64,000 bases of DNA, from positions 3,858,001-3,922,000 of the forward strand of contig NZ_CP063397.1 of NCBI RefSeq assembly GCF_021729845.1, written 5' to 3'. A program made the position numbers and the translations under genes. This stretch comes from Rhizobium sp. SL42 (lineage in GTDB: Bacteria; Pseudomonadota; Alphaproteobacteria; Rhizobiales; Rhizobiaceae). Within the stretch, counting starts at the first letter, position 1; every line of letters starts with the position of its first letter. Shown piece after piece: positions 1-8,893 of this stretch. The notes beneath the pieces are model-generated. The model was not told the DNA's origin. It made no database searches and saw only the letters and a list, made by a program, of their open reading frames with translations.

Positions 1-1
1 A

Positions 2-460
2 ATCGTCACGGCCGTGGCGCTGTTGATCGTCTTCTCCCGGATCAAGGTCTGGACCGGCTATTCCGGCCTCGGCTACCTGATCGCAGCGCATACCGCGTTT
101 TGCATTCCATTCGCCTATCTGCCGATAAGGGCGCGGCTGGAGAGCATGGACCTGACGCTGGAGCGGGCAGCCGCAGACCTCTACGCCACCCCCTGGATGG
201 CGTTCCGCCATGTGACCTTCCCGCTGCTGCGCCCCGCCCTGATCGCCGGTTTCATGCTGGCCTTCGTCATTTCGCTCGATGACGTCGTCATCACTGAATT
301 TGTCAAATCCGGCGGGCAGGACACCCTGCCGACTTACATGCTGGGTCAGCTGCGGCGCGAGACCACGCCCGAAATCAACGCGATTGCCACGGTCTTCCTG
401 GCGCTGTCGACAGCGCTTGTGATCATCGTCTTCATCGTCAACAGGCGAAAGCAACAGTAA
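2..460 (+). CDS. ABC transporter permease, PotC/PotI type (5'-truncated)
   Basis: The reading frame is already open at the window edge and runs 152 codons to a TAA, so only the C-terminal part of an inner-membrane permease is present. Visible are hydrophobic segments and the cytoplasmic EAA loop (LERAAADLYATPWMAF, then a FPLLRPALIAG stretch) that docks the ATPase in binding-protein-dependent transporters. The ISLDDVVITEF segment is typical of the spermidine/putrescine PotC/PotI branch. The periplasmic binding protein follows 32 bp downstream, which supports an operon of the usual permease-binding protein layout. The substrate may be a polyamine or a related cation; this cannot be settled from the fragment. 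The true start lies left of the window. Confidence 0.85.
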   Translation: MVTAVALLIVFSRIKVWTGYSGLGYLIAAHTAFCIPFAYLPIRARLESMDLTLERAAADLYATPWMAFRHVTFPLLRPALIAGFMLAFVISLDDVVITEFVKSGGQDTLPTYMLGQLRRETTPEINAIATVFLALSTALVIIVFIVNRRKQQ

Positions 461-492
461 TTCGACGTCATAACAACAGAGAGGAACGAAGA

Positions 493-1533
493 ATGACAAT
501 GAAATGGATGACGACAACCGCAACAGCGCTGATCGCGACGCTTGCCTTCGCCGGTGCGGCTTCTGCTGCCGGCGAACTCAACATCTACAACTGGGGTGAC
601 TATACCAGCCCCGAATTGATCAAGAAGTTCGAACAGCAATTCGACGTCAAGGTGACGGTCACCGACTACGATTCCAACGATACGGCGCTGGCCAAGGTAC
701 GCGCCGGCGGCCACGGCTTCGACATCGTCGTGCCCTCGGCGAACTACGTGCCGATCTGGGTCAAGGAAGGCCTGCTTGTCGAAGCGCGTCCCGACCAGAT
801 GGAAAACTTCAAGAATGTCGATCCGCGCTGGATCGACGTCGCCTGGGACCCGGGCCGTCACTACACTGTTCCGTGGCAGTGGGGCCTGACCGGCATCGGC
901 GTCAACACCTCGGTCTATAAGGGTGACATCAACACCTCGGCAATCTTCCTCGATCCGCCGGCGGAACTGGCCGGCAAGATCAATGTCGCACCGGAAATGA
1001 ACGACGTGCTCTTCGCCACGATCAAGTACTTCGGCGGTGACTGGTGCACGATGGACAAGGACGTGCTGCGCAAGACGCGCGACAAGCTTGTCGAAGCAAA
1101 AGCGAAGTGGCTGGCCATGGACTACAGCGTCACCGAGAAGCTACCCGCCGGCGACTATTCGGCCGTCTACTACTGGAACGGCGCCATCATGCGCTCGCGC
1201 GCCAAGAACGCCGACATCAAGTTCGGCTACCCGAAGGAGGGCTTCCCCTTCTTCATGGACAGCGTTGCCATCCTGAAGGATGCAAAAAACCCGGAAAATG
1301 CCAAGCTGTTCATGAACTTCATCATGGATCCGGAAAATGCCGCGATGATTTCCGCCTTCGCGAAATACGCCAACGGCATCAAGGGCTCGGAGAAATTCCT
1401 GCCGGCTGACATGCAGACGGCACCGGAACTGGTGGTCCCAACTGAATTCGAAGCAGCAGGCGAGTTCCTCATCGCTTGCGACCCGGAAGTCCAGCAACTC
1501 TACTCCAAGATCTGGACCGAAGTGCAGAAGTAA
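493..1533 (+). CDS. Extracellular solute-binding protein, PotD/PotF family
   Basis: A 346-residue periplasmic binding protein of the spermidine/putrescine class. Residues 1-25 form a signal peptide (basic start, hydrophobic core, AASA cleavage region). The mature protein opens with GELNIYNWGDY, the usual first strand of PotD/PotF proteins. A DIVVPSANYV segment and a PWQWGLTGIGVN segment line the expected ligand cleft. The start ATG is preceded by a purine-rich GAGAGGAACGAAGA. It lies directly after the permease and before a serine hydrolase and two amidohydrolases. The ligand may therefore be an acylated or amide-linked amine rather than free putrescine; that part is inference from context. 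Confidence 0.88.
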   Translation: MTMKWMTTTATALIATLAFAGAASAAGELNIYNWGDYTSPELIKKFEQQFDVKVTVTDYDSNDTALAKVRAGGHGFDIVVPSANYVPIWVKEGLLVEARPDQMENFKNVDPRWIDVAWDPGRHYTVPWQWGLTGIGVNTSVYKGDINTSAIFLDPPAELAGKINVAPEMNDVLFATIKYFGGDWCTMDKDVLRKTRDKLVEAKAKWLAMDYSVTEKLPAGDYSAVYYWNGAIMRSRAKNADIKFGYPKEGFPFFMDSVAILKDAKNPENAKLFMNFIMDPENAAMISAFAKYANGIKGSEKFLPADMQTAPELVVPTEFEAAGEFLIACDPEVQQLYSKIWTEVQK

Positions 1534-1567
1534 GCCGGTCCGACACTCAACTGACGACAATGACCAG

Positions 1568-1591
1568 CGGGAGCGCCGCACGGCGCTCCCG
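1568..1591 (+). terminator. GC-rich hairpin after the binding-protein gene
   Basis: A perfect 10-bp inverted repeat (CGGGAGCGCC / GGCGCTCCCG) with a 4-nt loop sits 34 bp after the stop codon of the binding-protein gene and just before the ribosome-binding site of the next gene. There is no U-tract after it, so it may attenuate transcription or stabilise the upstream mRNA, as often seen after binding-protein genes, rather than stop transcription outright. Confidence 0.5.
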
Positions 1592-1608
1592 TCTGGAGGA
1601 GCATTTCC

Positions 1609-2790
1609 ATGACCACCGATTTTGCCAGGGCGCACGGCTTTGAACGCAGCGCCGTGTCCCTTGCCAACTGGCGCACGGCCCCGTTCAGCCGCTGGAGCTT
1701 TGCCCATGCGGCCGAAGTGGTGCCGAGTGCAGCAATCCACGCCGCAGCCGAGCAGCCGGAAACGGCATTGCACCAGTCACCTTTGCTCGACCGTCCGATG
1801 GACACCGGCCTCGCCGGCCATGGCACGGCCCGCGACTTTCTCGCCTATGCCCACACGGATGCCTTCGTCATGATGCGCAGCGGACAGGTGATTGCCGAGC
1901 ACTATGCGCCGCATGCCGAGGTCAACCAGCCGCATATCGTCTTTTCGGTGAGCAAGTCGCTGACCGCGCTCTTGATGGCAAACCTTGAAGCCGATGGACT
2001 GATCGATCCGGACAAGCCGGTGACCAGCCTTCTGCCCGAAGCGGAGGGCTCCGCCTATGGCGACTGCACGATCCGCGACGTGCTCGACATGCGCGTCAGC
2101 CTGGCATTCGACGAAGCCTATCTCAACACCGATGGCGCCTATGCCCGCTATCGCCGCGCGACGCTGTGGAACCCCGCCGATCCGGAAACGCCGACCGAGA
2201 CGCTGCTTGCCTTTCTGCTCACCCTGAAAAAGGCGGATCATGCCCATGGCGGCGCGCATTTCTACGCATCGCCGAATTCCGACCTGCTCGGCATCCTGGT
2301 CGAGCGCGCCACCGGCAAGCGTTATGCCGAGGTTTTTTCCGAGCGCCTGTGGAAACCGCTCGGCGCGAAGAACCACGCCAGCGTGACCGTGGATACCGAA
2401 GGTTCGGCCCGCGCAGCCGGCGGTGTCTCGGTGACCGCACGCGATCTCGCCCGCGTCGGCGAAATGGTGCGCAACAATGGTCTGGTCGATGGCCAGCAGG
2501 TGGTGCCGCAAGCCTGGGTCGCCGACATGCTGCAAGCCGGGGACCATCAATCCTGGGTGGACGGCAAGCCCAACCTTTTGCCGAACGGACGCTACCGAAG
2601 CCAGTGGTACCAGAGTGGCGAGGCGGATGGCGCCTTCTGCGCCATCGGTATCCATGGCCAGTGGCTCTATGTCGATCCGTCCACCGAGACAGTGATCGTC
2701 AAGCTCTCGTCCCAGCCCAACCCGCTGGATGACGAGTTGAAGCAGGACAATTTCGCCTTTTTCCGCGCCCTCAGCGGCCTGAACGCCTGA
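1609..2790 (+). CDS. Serine hydrolase, beta-lactamase fold (NylB-like)
   Basis: A 393-residue protein of the class C beta-lactamase/penicillin-binding-like serine hydrolase family. The catalytic SxxK motif is S113-V-S-K116, within a VFSVSKSLTALL segment. The second motif tyrosine is Y219 in FYASPNSD. A GIHGQ segment near the C-terminus replaces the KTG/HTG box, as in 6-aminohexanoate-dimer hydrolases (NylB) and esterases. No signal peptide is evident, so a cytoplasmic amidase or esterase role fits better than cell-wall or antibiotic hydrolysis. The start ATG has GGAGGA about 8 nt upstream. It lies between a polyamine-type binding protein and two amidohydrolases, which suggests cleavage of an imported amide or ester. 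The exact substrate is unknown. Confidence 0.82.
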   Translation: MTTDFARAHGFERSAVSLANWRTAPFSRWSFAHAAEVVPSAAIHAAAEQPETALHQSPLLDRPMDTGLAGHGTARDFLAYAHTDAFVMMRSGQVIAEHYAPHAEVNQPHIVFSVSKSLTALLMANLEADGLIDPDKPVTSLLPEAEGSAYGDCTIRDVLDMRVSLAFDEAYLNTDGAYARYRRATLWNPADPETPTETLLAFLLTLKKADHAHGGAHFYASPNSDLLGILVERATGKRYAEVFSERLWKPLGAKNHASVTVDTEGSARAAGGVSVTARDLARVGEMVRNNGLVDGQQVVPQAWVADMLQAGDHQSWVDGKPNLLPNGRYRSQWYQSGEADGAFCAIGIHGQWLYVDPSTETVIVKLSSQPNPLDDELKQDNFAFFRALSGLNA

Positions 2791-2831
2791 GAAACGCCTG
2801 ACCCGAATTATTGACAACCGGAATGACCGCC

Positions 2832-4502
2832 ATGTCCCAGACCGCCGACCTGATCATCACCAATGCCCGCGTGCTGACGATGGACCCAGCCAAACCGCGC
2901 GCTGAAGCGATTGCACTTCTCGGAAACCGGATCCTGGCGGTCGGTTCCGCACCCGAGATCGACGCACTTGCCGATGCAGCAACCCGCGTCATCGATGCCA
3001 ATGGCGCAACGGTCCTGCCCGGCTTCAACGAAGCGCATATGCATATTTTCCCGGGCTCCGTGTCGCTGCGCCAACTCAACCTGCACGGCATCCAGGGTAT
3101 CGACCAGATGAAGACCGCAATCCTTGACTATGCGGCCGCCAATCCCGATGAACCGCTGCTGATGGGCTTTTCCGCCGACTATTCGATCATCGGCCTCGGT
3201 GAACCGGTAACCCGCCAGCATCTCGACTCCATCCTGCCCGACCGCCCCTTCATGATGTTCGCACCCGACCACCATACGGCATGGGCCAACACCAAGGCTC
3301 TGCAGCAGGCAGGCCTTCTGTACGGCAAGGATGTCGGCATCGGCAACGAAGTTGTCATGGGGGCCGACGGCCTGGCCAGCGGCGAATTGCGAGAAGGCAA
3401 TGCCTTCGGCCCGGTCGCGGCACTCGCCTCGACCGGTGGCCGCGAGGAACTGGGCATGGTCACCGGCATGGACCCGGAAACAGTGACCCCGGAGCAATAC
3501 GCACTCGACCGGTCAATCCTCAAGGCGGGGCTGAACTACTGCGCATCCTGGGGCGTCACCTCGATCCAGAATTTCGATGGCAATCACTACCAGTTGCGCC
3601 TGATGCGCGATCTGGAACAGGCCGGCGAGTTGCCCTGCCGGATCCGCATCCCCTTCCACATGAAAAACTTCATGGACCTTGGCGAACTCGACAAGGCCGC
3701 CGAATGGAAGAAGGAATTCGCCACCGACATGGTGCGCGGCGACTTCGTCAAGGTGTTCATGGATGGCGTGCTCGACAGCCAGACCGCCTATATGCTCGGC
3801 GGCTATGGCGATCGCCCCGACTATGACTACGAACCACTGTTCTCCCCACACGCCTTCAACGCGATTGCCACAAGGGCCGATGCCCTCGGCCTACAGGTCG
3901 CCGTGCATGCCATTGGCAGCGCCGCCATCCGCCAGACCCTCGACGGCTACGAGGCCGCGCTCGCGGCAAATGGCAAACAGGACAACCGCCACCGCATCGA
4001 GCATATCGAGATCATTCACCCGGACGACATTCCGCGCTTTGCCACCCTTGGCATCGTCGCCTCGATGCAGCCGGTGCACTATCCGGGCGGCACCTGCTTC
4101 CCGGCAGAACCCACCACCGCAAAGATCGGCGAAGACCGTTGGCAATATGCCTATGCCTGGCGGACGATGAAGGAGGTAGGCGCCCCGGTCGTCTTTGCCT
4201 CCGACTGGCCGGTCTCGCCGGTTTCGCCCTTCCAGTGCATCCAGGATGCCCTGACCCGCAAACCCTGGAAGGACGGCTTGCCCGACCAGCGCTTCTCGCT
4301 CGAGGAATCGCTTGAGGCCTATACGGCGATCGGCGCCTGGGTCGAATTCATGGAAGACCGAAAGGGCAGGCTGAAACCCGGCTTTCTCGCCGATGTCGTG
4401 GTCCTGTCGACCGATATCGAAACCGTCGCACCCAACGAGATCATGGCAAAAGTCCGCGCCGCGATCACCATCTGCGATGGACGGATCACCTATCAAGCCT
4501 GA
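2832..4502 (+). CDS. Amidohydrolase, YtcJ type (first of a tandem pair)
   Basis: A 556-residue metal-dependent hydrolase of the amidohydrolase superfamily (Amidohydro_3/YtcJ branch). Metal-site signatures are visible: H69-M-H71 in GFNEAHMH, a lysine that could be carbamylated at K307 in VKVFMDG, H359 in VAVHAIG, H391 in HRIEHIEIIH, and D458 in FASDWPVSP. The start is taken as the ATG with a GGA 9 nt upstream, since it aligns with the start of the downstream paralogue; an in-frame ATG lies 9 bp earlier and a TTG 21 bp earlier. It follows the serine hydrolase closely and is followed 30 bp later by its paralogue. Family members act on N-acyl or cyclic amides; the substrate here is unknown. Confidence 0.85.
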   Translation: MSQTADLIITNARVLTMDPAKPRAEAIALLGNRILAVGSAPEIDALADAATRVIDANGATVLPGFNEAHMHIFPGSVSLRQLNLHGIQGIDQMKTAILDYAAANPDEPLLMGFSADYSIIGLGEPVTRQHLDSILPDRPFMMFAPDHHTAWANTKALQQAGLLYGKDVGIGNEVVMGADGLASGELREGNAFGPVAALASTGGREELGMVTGMDPETVTPEQYALDRSILKAGLNYCASWGVTSIQNFDGNHYQLRLMRDLEQAGELPCRIRIPFHMKNFMDLGELDKAAEWKKEFATDMVRGDFVKVFMDGVLDSQTAYMLGGYGDRPDYDYEPLFSPHAFNAIATRADALGLQVAVHAIGSAAIRQTLDGYEAALAANGKQDNRHRIEHIEIIHPDDIPRFATLGIVASMQPVHYPGGTCFPAEPTTAKIGEDRWQYAYAWRTMKEVGAPVVFASDWPVSPVSPFQCIQDALTRKPWKDGLPDQRFSLEESLEAYTAIGAWVEFMEDRKGRLKPGFLADVVVLSTDIETVAPNEIMAKVRAAITICDGRITYQA

Positions 4503-4532
4503 TTGAGCGCAGCGAGCGAAAGTAACAGCATC

Positions 4533-6206
4533 ATGAGCATCCCTGCCGATATCATCATTCACAATGCACGCGTCCTGACCATGGACGACGCCATGCCGAA
4601 GGCGCAGGCGATTGCCCTCGCCGGAAACCGCATTCTGGCCGTGGGCACCGATGCCGAGATCATGACCCATTGCGCGCCCGCCACCCGGATGATCGATGCT
4701 GGTGGCGCATCGGTCCTGCCCGGCTTCAACGAAGCGCATATGCACATTTTCGGCGGCTCGGTCGGCCTCAGCCAGCTGTCGCTGATGGGCGTTAAGGGTT
4801 TTGATGCGCTTAAGGATGCCATTCGCGCCTATGCCGAGCAAAATCCCGACAAGCCCCTGCTTGAAGGACTTTATGCCGACTATACGATCCTGTCGGAGGA
4901 CGAGCGCGTCACCCGCCACCATCTCGATGCGATCATCCCCGATCGGCCCTTCGTGATGATGGCGCCGGATCGCCACACCGCCTGGGCCAACACCGCTGCG
5001 CTGAAAAAGGCCGGCATCCTGGAGGGCCGCGACGTCGGCATCGGCAACGAGATCGTGATGGGGCCCGACGGACTTGCCGCCGGCGAATTGCGCGAGACCA
5101 ATGCTTTCAGCCCCGTGATGGCACTCAGTGAAACCGGCGGACGCGAAATGCTCGGCAGCGCGACCGGCGGCGACCCGGCGCATGTAACGCCGGAGGAGCG
5201 GGCAACGGACATCGCGGTTCTGAAAAAGGGCCTCGCCTATTGCGCATCGCAAGGCATTACCTCGATCCAGAACATGGACGGCAGCCTCTACCAGCTGGAA
5301 ATGCTGCAGGAGATCGAGGATACCGAGGGCCTTCCGGTCCGCGTCCGCATGCCCTACCACATGAAGAACTTCATGCCACTCAGCGATCTGGCTGACAAGG
5401 CAGCGCTCTGGCGCGCACGCTTCAACTCAGACAAGCTGCGCTGCAACTTCGTCAAGATGTTTATGGATGGCGTGACCGAAGGCGAGACGGCGGTCTTTGT
5501 CGACGATTACAGCCACAAGCCCGGCTGGAAGGGAGAACCACTGTTTTCAGCCGAACACTTCAACGCCATTGCCGTCGAAGCTGACCGGCTCGGCCTGCCG
5601 GTCACCGTGCATGCCATCGGTGACGGCGCGGTACGCATGGTGCTCGACGGCTACGAGGCGGCGATCAACGCCAATGGCCGGCGCGACAGCCGCAACCGGG
5701 TCGAACATATCGAGGTGGTGCATCCCGACGACGTGCCACGCTTCGCGAAACTCGGCACCGTCGCCTCGATGCAACCGACCCATCCACCCGGCTCGGCCGG
5801 CCTGCCGTTGGAACCTTACCTGACCTATATCGGTGAGGATCGCTGGCAATATGCCTTCGCCTGGAAGCTTCTGGTCGATGCCGGCGCGACCATCGTCTTT
5901 GCCACCGACTGGCCGGTTTCGCCGCTCCCGCCGCTCAGTTGCATCACCGACGCGATGATCCGTGCACCCTGGCGTGACGACATGCCGGATCACCGGCTGA
6001 CTTTGGCCCAGACGCTTGCCGCCTATACGCGCACCAGCGCCTGGGTGGAGTTTATGGAAGACCGGAAAGGCCTGCTGAAAGCCGGCTATTATGCCGACAT
6101 TGTCATGCTGTCAGGTGATATCGAAATGCGACCCGTTGCCGAGATAGTCAATCTCACTCCGGTTGTTACCATCTGCGACGGCCGCATCACCTACGAGGCA
6201 CGATAG
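4533..6206 (+). CDS. Amidohydrolase, YtcJ type (second of a tandem pair)
   Basis: A 557-residue paralogue of the preceding gene, similar along its whole length, with the same signatures: HxH at 69-71, VKMFMDG, VTVHAIGDGAV, RVEHIEVVHPDD and FATDWPVSP. The ATG chosen gives MSIPADIIIHNARV, matching the start of the first copy; a TTG 30 bp upstream is less likely. The two genes look like an in-place duplication that has since diverged. The lid and substrate region after VKMFMDGV differs most (EGETAVFVDDYS against DSQTAYMLGGYG), so the two enzymes may act on different but related substrates. A TetR regulator starts 7 bp after the stop codon. Confidence 0.85.
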   Translation: MSIPADIIIHNARVLTMDDAMPKAQAIALAGNRILAVGTDAEIMTHCAPATRMIDAGGASVLPGFNEAHMHIFGGSVGLSQLSLMGVKGFDALKDAIRAYAEQNPDKPLLEGLYADYTILSEDERVTRHHLDAIIPDRPFVMMAPDRHTAWANTAALKKAGILEGRDVGIGNEIVMGPDGLAAGELRETNAFSPVMALSETGGREMLGSATGGDPAHVTPEERATDIAVLKKGLAYCASQGITSIQNMDGSLYQLEMLQEIEDTEGLPVRVRMPYHMKNFMPLSDLADKAALWRARFNSDKLRCNFVKMFMDGVTEGETAVFVDDYSHKPGWKGEPLFSAEHFNAIAVEADRLGLPVTVHAIGDGAVRMVLDGYEAAINANGRRDSRNRVEHIEVVHPDDVPRFAKLGTVASMQPTHPPGSAGLPLEPYLTYIGEDRWQYAFAWKLLVDAGATIVFATDWPVSPLPPLSCITDAMIRAPWRDDMPDHRLTLAQTLAAYTRTSAWVEFMEDRKGLLKAGYYADIVMLSGDIEMRPVAEIVNLTPVVTICDGRITYEAR

Positions 6207-6213
6207 GACACTC

Positions 6214-6921
6214 ATGAGCAGCAGGCCGCCGGACGAGGACGAGACCGCAACCAAACTGCCGCGCGGCGACGAAAGCCAGCGCGGCCGGCCGGCTGGCGCG
6301 ACCCGCAAGGGCCTTGAGACGCGTGCGCGGATCATCAAGGGCGCAATGGATGCCCTGGAGGACGGCGGCATGGGCGCGCTCACCACCCGTCGCATCGCAG
6401 AAAGCGCCGGCGTCAAGCTCGCCACCTTGCACTATTATTTCGACAGCAAGGAAAGCCTGCTGCTGGCCGTGCTCGAAGACCTGATTGCCGACATGGACAA
6501 TGCCTATCAGCGGGATGAACCCTTGCCGGAAAATCCCGAAGACCGGGTCGAGGCGCTGATCCGCGCCAGCTGGCGCTACATCCAGCACACGCGCTCCAAG
6601 CAGATCGCCCAGACGGAACTGACCCTCTATGCGCTTAGGACAAAAGGCTCCGAATGGCTCGCGGCGCGCCAGTACAATGCCTATATCGATTTTTACGGCC
6701 ATCTTGTCTTTGCCGACAACGACCAGCTCACCGGCGAGCGCTGGCGCATCGGCCGTGCCGTCGCCCGCCAGATCCTGATCGGTATCGATGGCATCATCCT
6801 GCAGAGCTACGCCCTGCAGGATCAGTCTGCCTCCAATGACGATGTCGAGGCGTTGATCATCGCCATGCGCGGCTACCTGCGCCGCATGATGGCCGACAGC
6901 AGCATGGCTGGAGAAGGCTAG
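6214..6921 (+). CDS. TetR-family transcriptional regulator
   Basis: A 235-residue TetR protein. The N-terminal helix-turn-helix is clear (ALTTRRIAESAGVKLATL followed by HYYFDSKESLL, residues about 50-80), preceded by a flexible basic RGRPAGATRKG segment. The C-terminal ligand domain is not recognised further. The ATG at this position has AGGA 5 nt upstream; a longer frame overlapping the previous gene is unlikely. It is the last gene of the transporter-hydrolase-amidohydrolase run and most likely controls that run in response to an imported compound or its product. It converges on the next gene with a 4-bp overlap of the stop codons. Confidence 0.88.
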   Translation: MSSRPPDEDETATKLPRGDESQRGRPAGATRKGLETRARIIKGAMDALEDGGMGALTTRRIAESAGVKLATLHYYFDSKESLLLAVLEDLIADMDNAYQRDEPLPENPEDRVEALIRASWRYIQHTRSKQIAQTELTLYALRTKGSEWLAARQYNAYIDFYGHLVFADNDQLTGERWRIGRAVARQILIGIDGIILQSYALQDQSASNDDVEALIIAMRGYLRRMMADSSMAGEG

Positions 6922-7757
6922 GAAAGCCTCCACAAGCGCTTCGCATTGTCGGCAAACAACGCCTGCCTGTCCTCGAGACTGACGCCGGACAACAGCGCCT
7001 GCGTCGTTGCGACCCAGGTGGAAAGCCCGCCGCCCAGCGTGCACACCGGCCAATCCGAACCCCAGACCGCGCGATCGAAACCGAAGGCTGCGATGACATG
7101 CTCGAAATAGGGCTTCATGTCATCGAGCGTCCAGTTTTCCAGATCGCCATAGGCCGGGATGCCTGAAATCTTGACGCGGACATTGTCACGCCTGGCGATC
7201 TCGCTAATGCCATCTTTCCAGACGTCATAGCCATTGCCCTTGATATCAGGAACCCCGCAATGATCGAGGATGAATGTCACGTCCGGAGCGAGATCGACCA
7301 GTGCCTTTGCCTTGTCGATCTGATGCGGCAACATGCAGAGGTCGAAGGTCAGTCCCGTGCCGGACAGGCGCTTGATGTTTTCACGAAACAGAGCGCCTTC
7401 GGAGACATCGTCAGGCACGACATGCAGCACGCGGCGGAAACCCTTGACGAAGCGATTGCCGCGCTGCTGCTCCAGATAGGCGGGGAAATCCTCCTCCTCC
7501 GGCCGGCAGGCGGCAATCACGCCCCGGATCATGTTGCCGGGCTTGTGCGAGATCGACTGTACCATCTCCGTCTCGGCTGCCATGTCGACGGCATCGACAT
7601 CGACCTCCATGTGAAGCACCGCGCTGATGCCGAGTCGGCGGGCCTCGCGCGCATAACGCTCATAGGTAAAGTCCGCGTCGAGCGCCGGCACGTCCTTCAG
7701 CCACGGATAGCGCAACCAGTCGCGATAGATCAGATGCAGATGGGTATCGATGATCAT
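6918..7757 (-). CDS. Amidohydrolase_2-family hydrolase (sugar-lactonase-like)
   Basis: A 279-residue TIM-barrel metal hydrolase. It begins MIIDTHLHLIYRDW, giving the HxH motif at residues 6-8, and has ILDHCGVPD and VWGSDWPVC segments typical of the amidohydrolase_2 family that includes L-fuconolactonase and L-rhamnono-lactonase. The ATG is preceded by GGAGGAGG with 5-nt spacing; a longer frame to 7790 has no support. Together with the SDR and the FAH-family hydrolase on the other side of the IclR gene, a lactonase role in an acid sugar pathway is plausible. This is an inference; decarboxylases also exist in this family. Confidence 0.8.
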   Translation of the reverse strand: MIIDTHLHLIYRDWLRYPWLKDVPALDADFTYERYAREARRLGISAVLHMEVDVDAVDMAAETEMVQSISHKPGNMIRGVIAACRPEEEDFPAYLEQQRGNRFVKGFRRVLHVVPDDVSEGALFRENIKRLSGTGLTFDLCMLPHQIDKAKALVDLAPDVTFILDHCGVPDIKGNGYDVWKDGISEIARRDNVRVKISGIPAYGDLENWTLDDMKPYFEHVIAAFGFDRAVWGSDWPVCTLGGGLSTWVATTQALLSGVSLEDRQALFADNAKRLWRLS

Positions 7758-7829
7758 GGGTGCCTCCTCCAAAGCGCCGACTGGCCACACGTAAACTGCC
7801 CACTGGTAAACGGCAAATTCCGCGGTGAA

Positions 7830-8666
7830 CTACTCTTGGCTCGATATGCCGGCTCCGGCAAGATCAGAAAGCCGCTTTGCGGTGGCGAGCAGGAGCTGGA
7901 TCGTGTTGGTGATATCCGGCGCACCGGGCGTGTTGATCAGGGTGATATAGGGCACCGTCAATGCGGCAATGGCCGTTCCATCGGCAATCACGATCGGTGC
8001 CGTCAGGTTGATGACGCCCGCGGTCTGGGCGCTTGGCATCATTTCGTAGCCACGCGCCACCACCTGGTTCAGCCGCGCCTCGAATGCCGGCGTCATGCGA
8101 TCGCCTTCGCCGCCGCTGCCGACATGTTCGGACACCATCATCGCCCGCGCATCCTTGCTGCGAAAGGCAAGCAGGACGTGACCGGAACCGGTGTCGAACA
8201 AGCCGACTCGGGAGCCGATCCGGATGGAAATCCCCCAGTATCCGGGCGCTTCCTGCTGGGCAATGACCACCGGGTTGCCGCGGTCATAGACGACGAGATG
8301 GTTGGCCTGGCGTGACGTCTCGCCGAGTTCACGCATCAACGGCATGGCAAACGAGGCCAGCCGGCGCGTCGGCACATGCATCTGGGCAAGGCCGAACAAC
8401 TTCAGCGTCAGTGCAAACCGATCACCGTCGAGCCGCGCCACGTAGCCACGGCGCACGAGGCGATCGAGCATGCGATAGAACTCGTTCGGACTGCGGTCCA
8501 GCCGCTTGGCGATCTCCGCCTGGGTCAAGCCGCCGTCGACACCCGCCAGCAGCTCGACGATATCGAGCCCCTTGTCGAGAGCGGGCGCCCGGTAGCGGTC
8601 TTGTTCATGCTCGGCCTCAGTCAACCCTGCCCCCTTGCAGCACTCTGCGTCTGCCATGCGATTCAT
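7830..8666 (-). CDS. IclR-family transcriptional regulator
   Basis: A 278-residue IclR regulator. The winged helix is at residues about 30-90 (LDIVELLAGVDGGLTQAEIAKRL, then a YRMLDRLVRRGYV recognition region), and the IclR effector domain follows (SRQANHLVVYDRG, then RIGSRVGLFDTGSGHVLLAF). Two ATGs lie 9 bp apart at the N-terminus and neither has a good Shine-Dalgarno sequence; the first is used here. It is divergent from the SDR gene and lies just upstream of the lactonase-like gene on the same strand, so it most likely controls both. The effector may be an acid sugar or its breakdown product. Confidence 0.87.
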   Translation of the reverse strand: MNRMADAECCKGAGLTEAEHEQDRYRAPALDKGLDIVELLAGVDGGLTQAEIAKRLDRSPNEFYRMLDRLVRRGYVARLDGDRFALTLKLFGLAQMHVPTRRLASFAMPLMRELGETSRQANHLVVYDRGNPVVIAQQEAPGYWGISIRIGSRVGLFDTGSGHVLLAFRSKDARAMMVSEHVGSGGEGDRMTPAFEARLNQVVARGYEMMPSAQTAGVINLTAPIVIADGTAIAALTVPYITLINTPGAPDITNTIQLLLATAKRLSDLAGAGISSQE

Positions 8667-8720
8667 GAATAGGTGCTTTGTCTGTGAATTAGGCTCGCAT
8701 TGGCGATCGTTTTATGCAAC

Positions 8721-8739
8721 CCATATGAACGCATATTGG
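8721..8739. promoter_or_regulatory. Candidate IclR operator (imperfect palindrome)
   Basis: In the 227-bp gap between the divergent iclR and SDR genes there is an imperfect palindrome, CCATATG-aacg-CATATTGG. It lies about 55 bp upstream of the iclR start and 155 bp upstream of the SDR start. Divergent local regulators commonly bind such a site. No other strong signal was seen in this gap. Confidence 0.35.
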
Positions 8740-8893
8740 GAGCGGCCCCGTGTTTTGCGCAGCACTGATCGAGCGGTGTGCAGGGCGGGGCGCAGGAGTG
8801 GTCGAAGGCTGGAGCCCGGAGGGGAGCGCGGGGCGGCAAGGGAGCCGCAGCTGCGTAAAATGGTTCGACCACAAGCGAGAGGACGCAAGGAAG

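Noticed and set aside
1777..2817. Long minus-strand frame opposite the serine hydrolase gene (346 codons).
   Set aside because: Antisense frame typical of high-GC DNA; no recognisable domain, and it lies wholly across a gene with clear catalytic motifs.
3891..5360. 489-codon minus-strand frame opposite both amidohydrolases.
   Set aside because: Its length results from codon bias in the two real genes on the other strand; no family features or ribosome-binding site.
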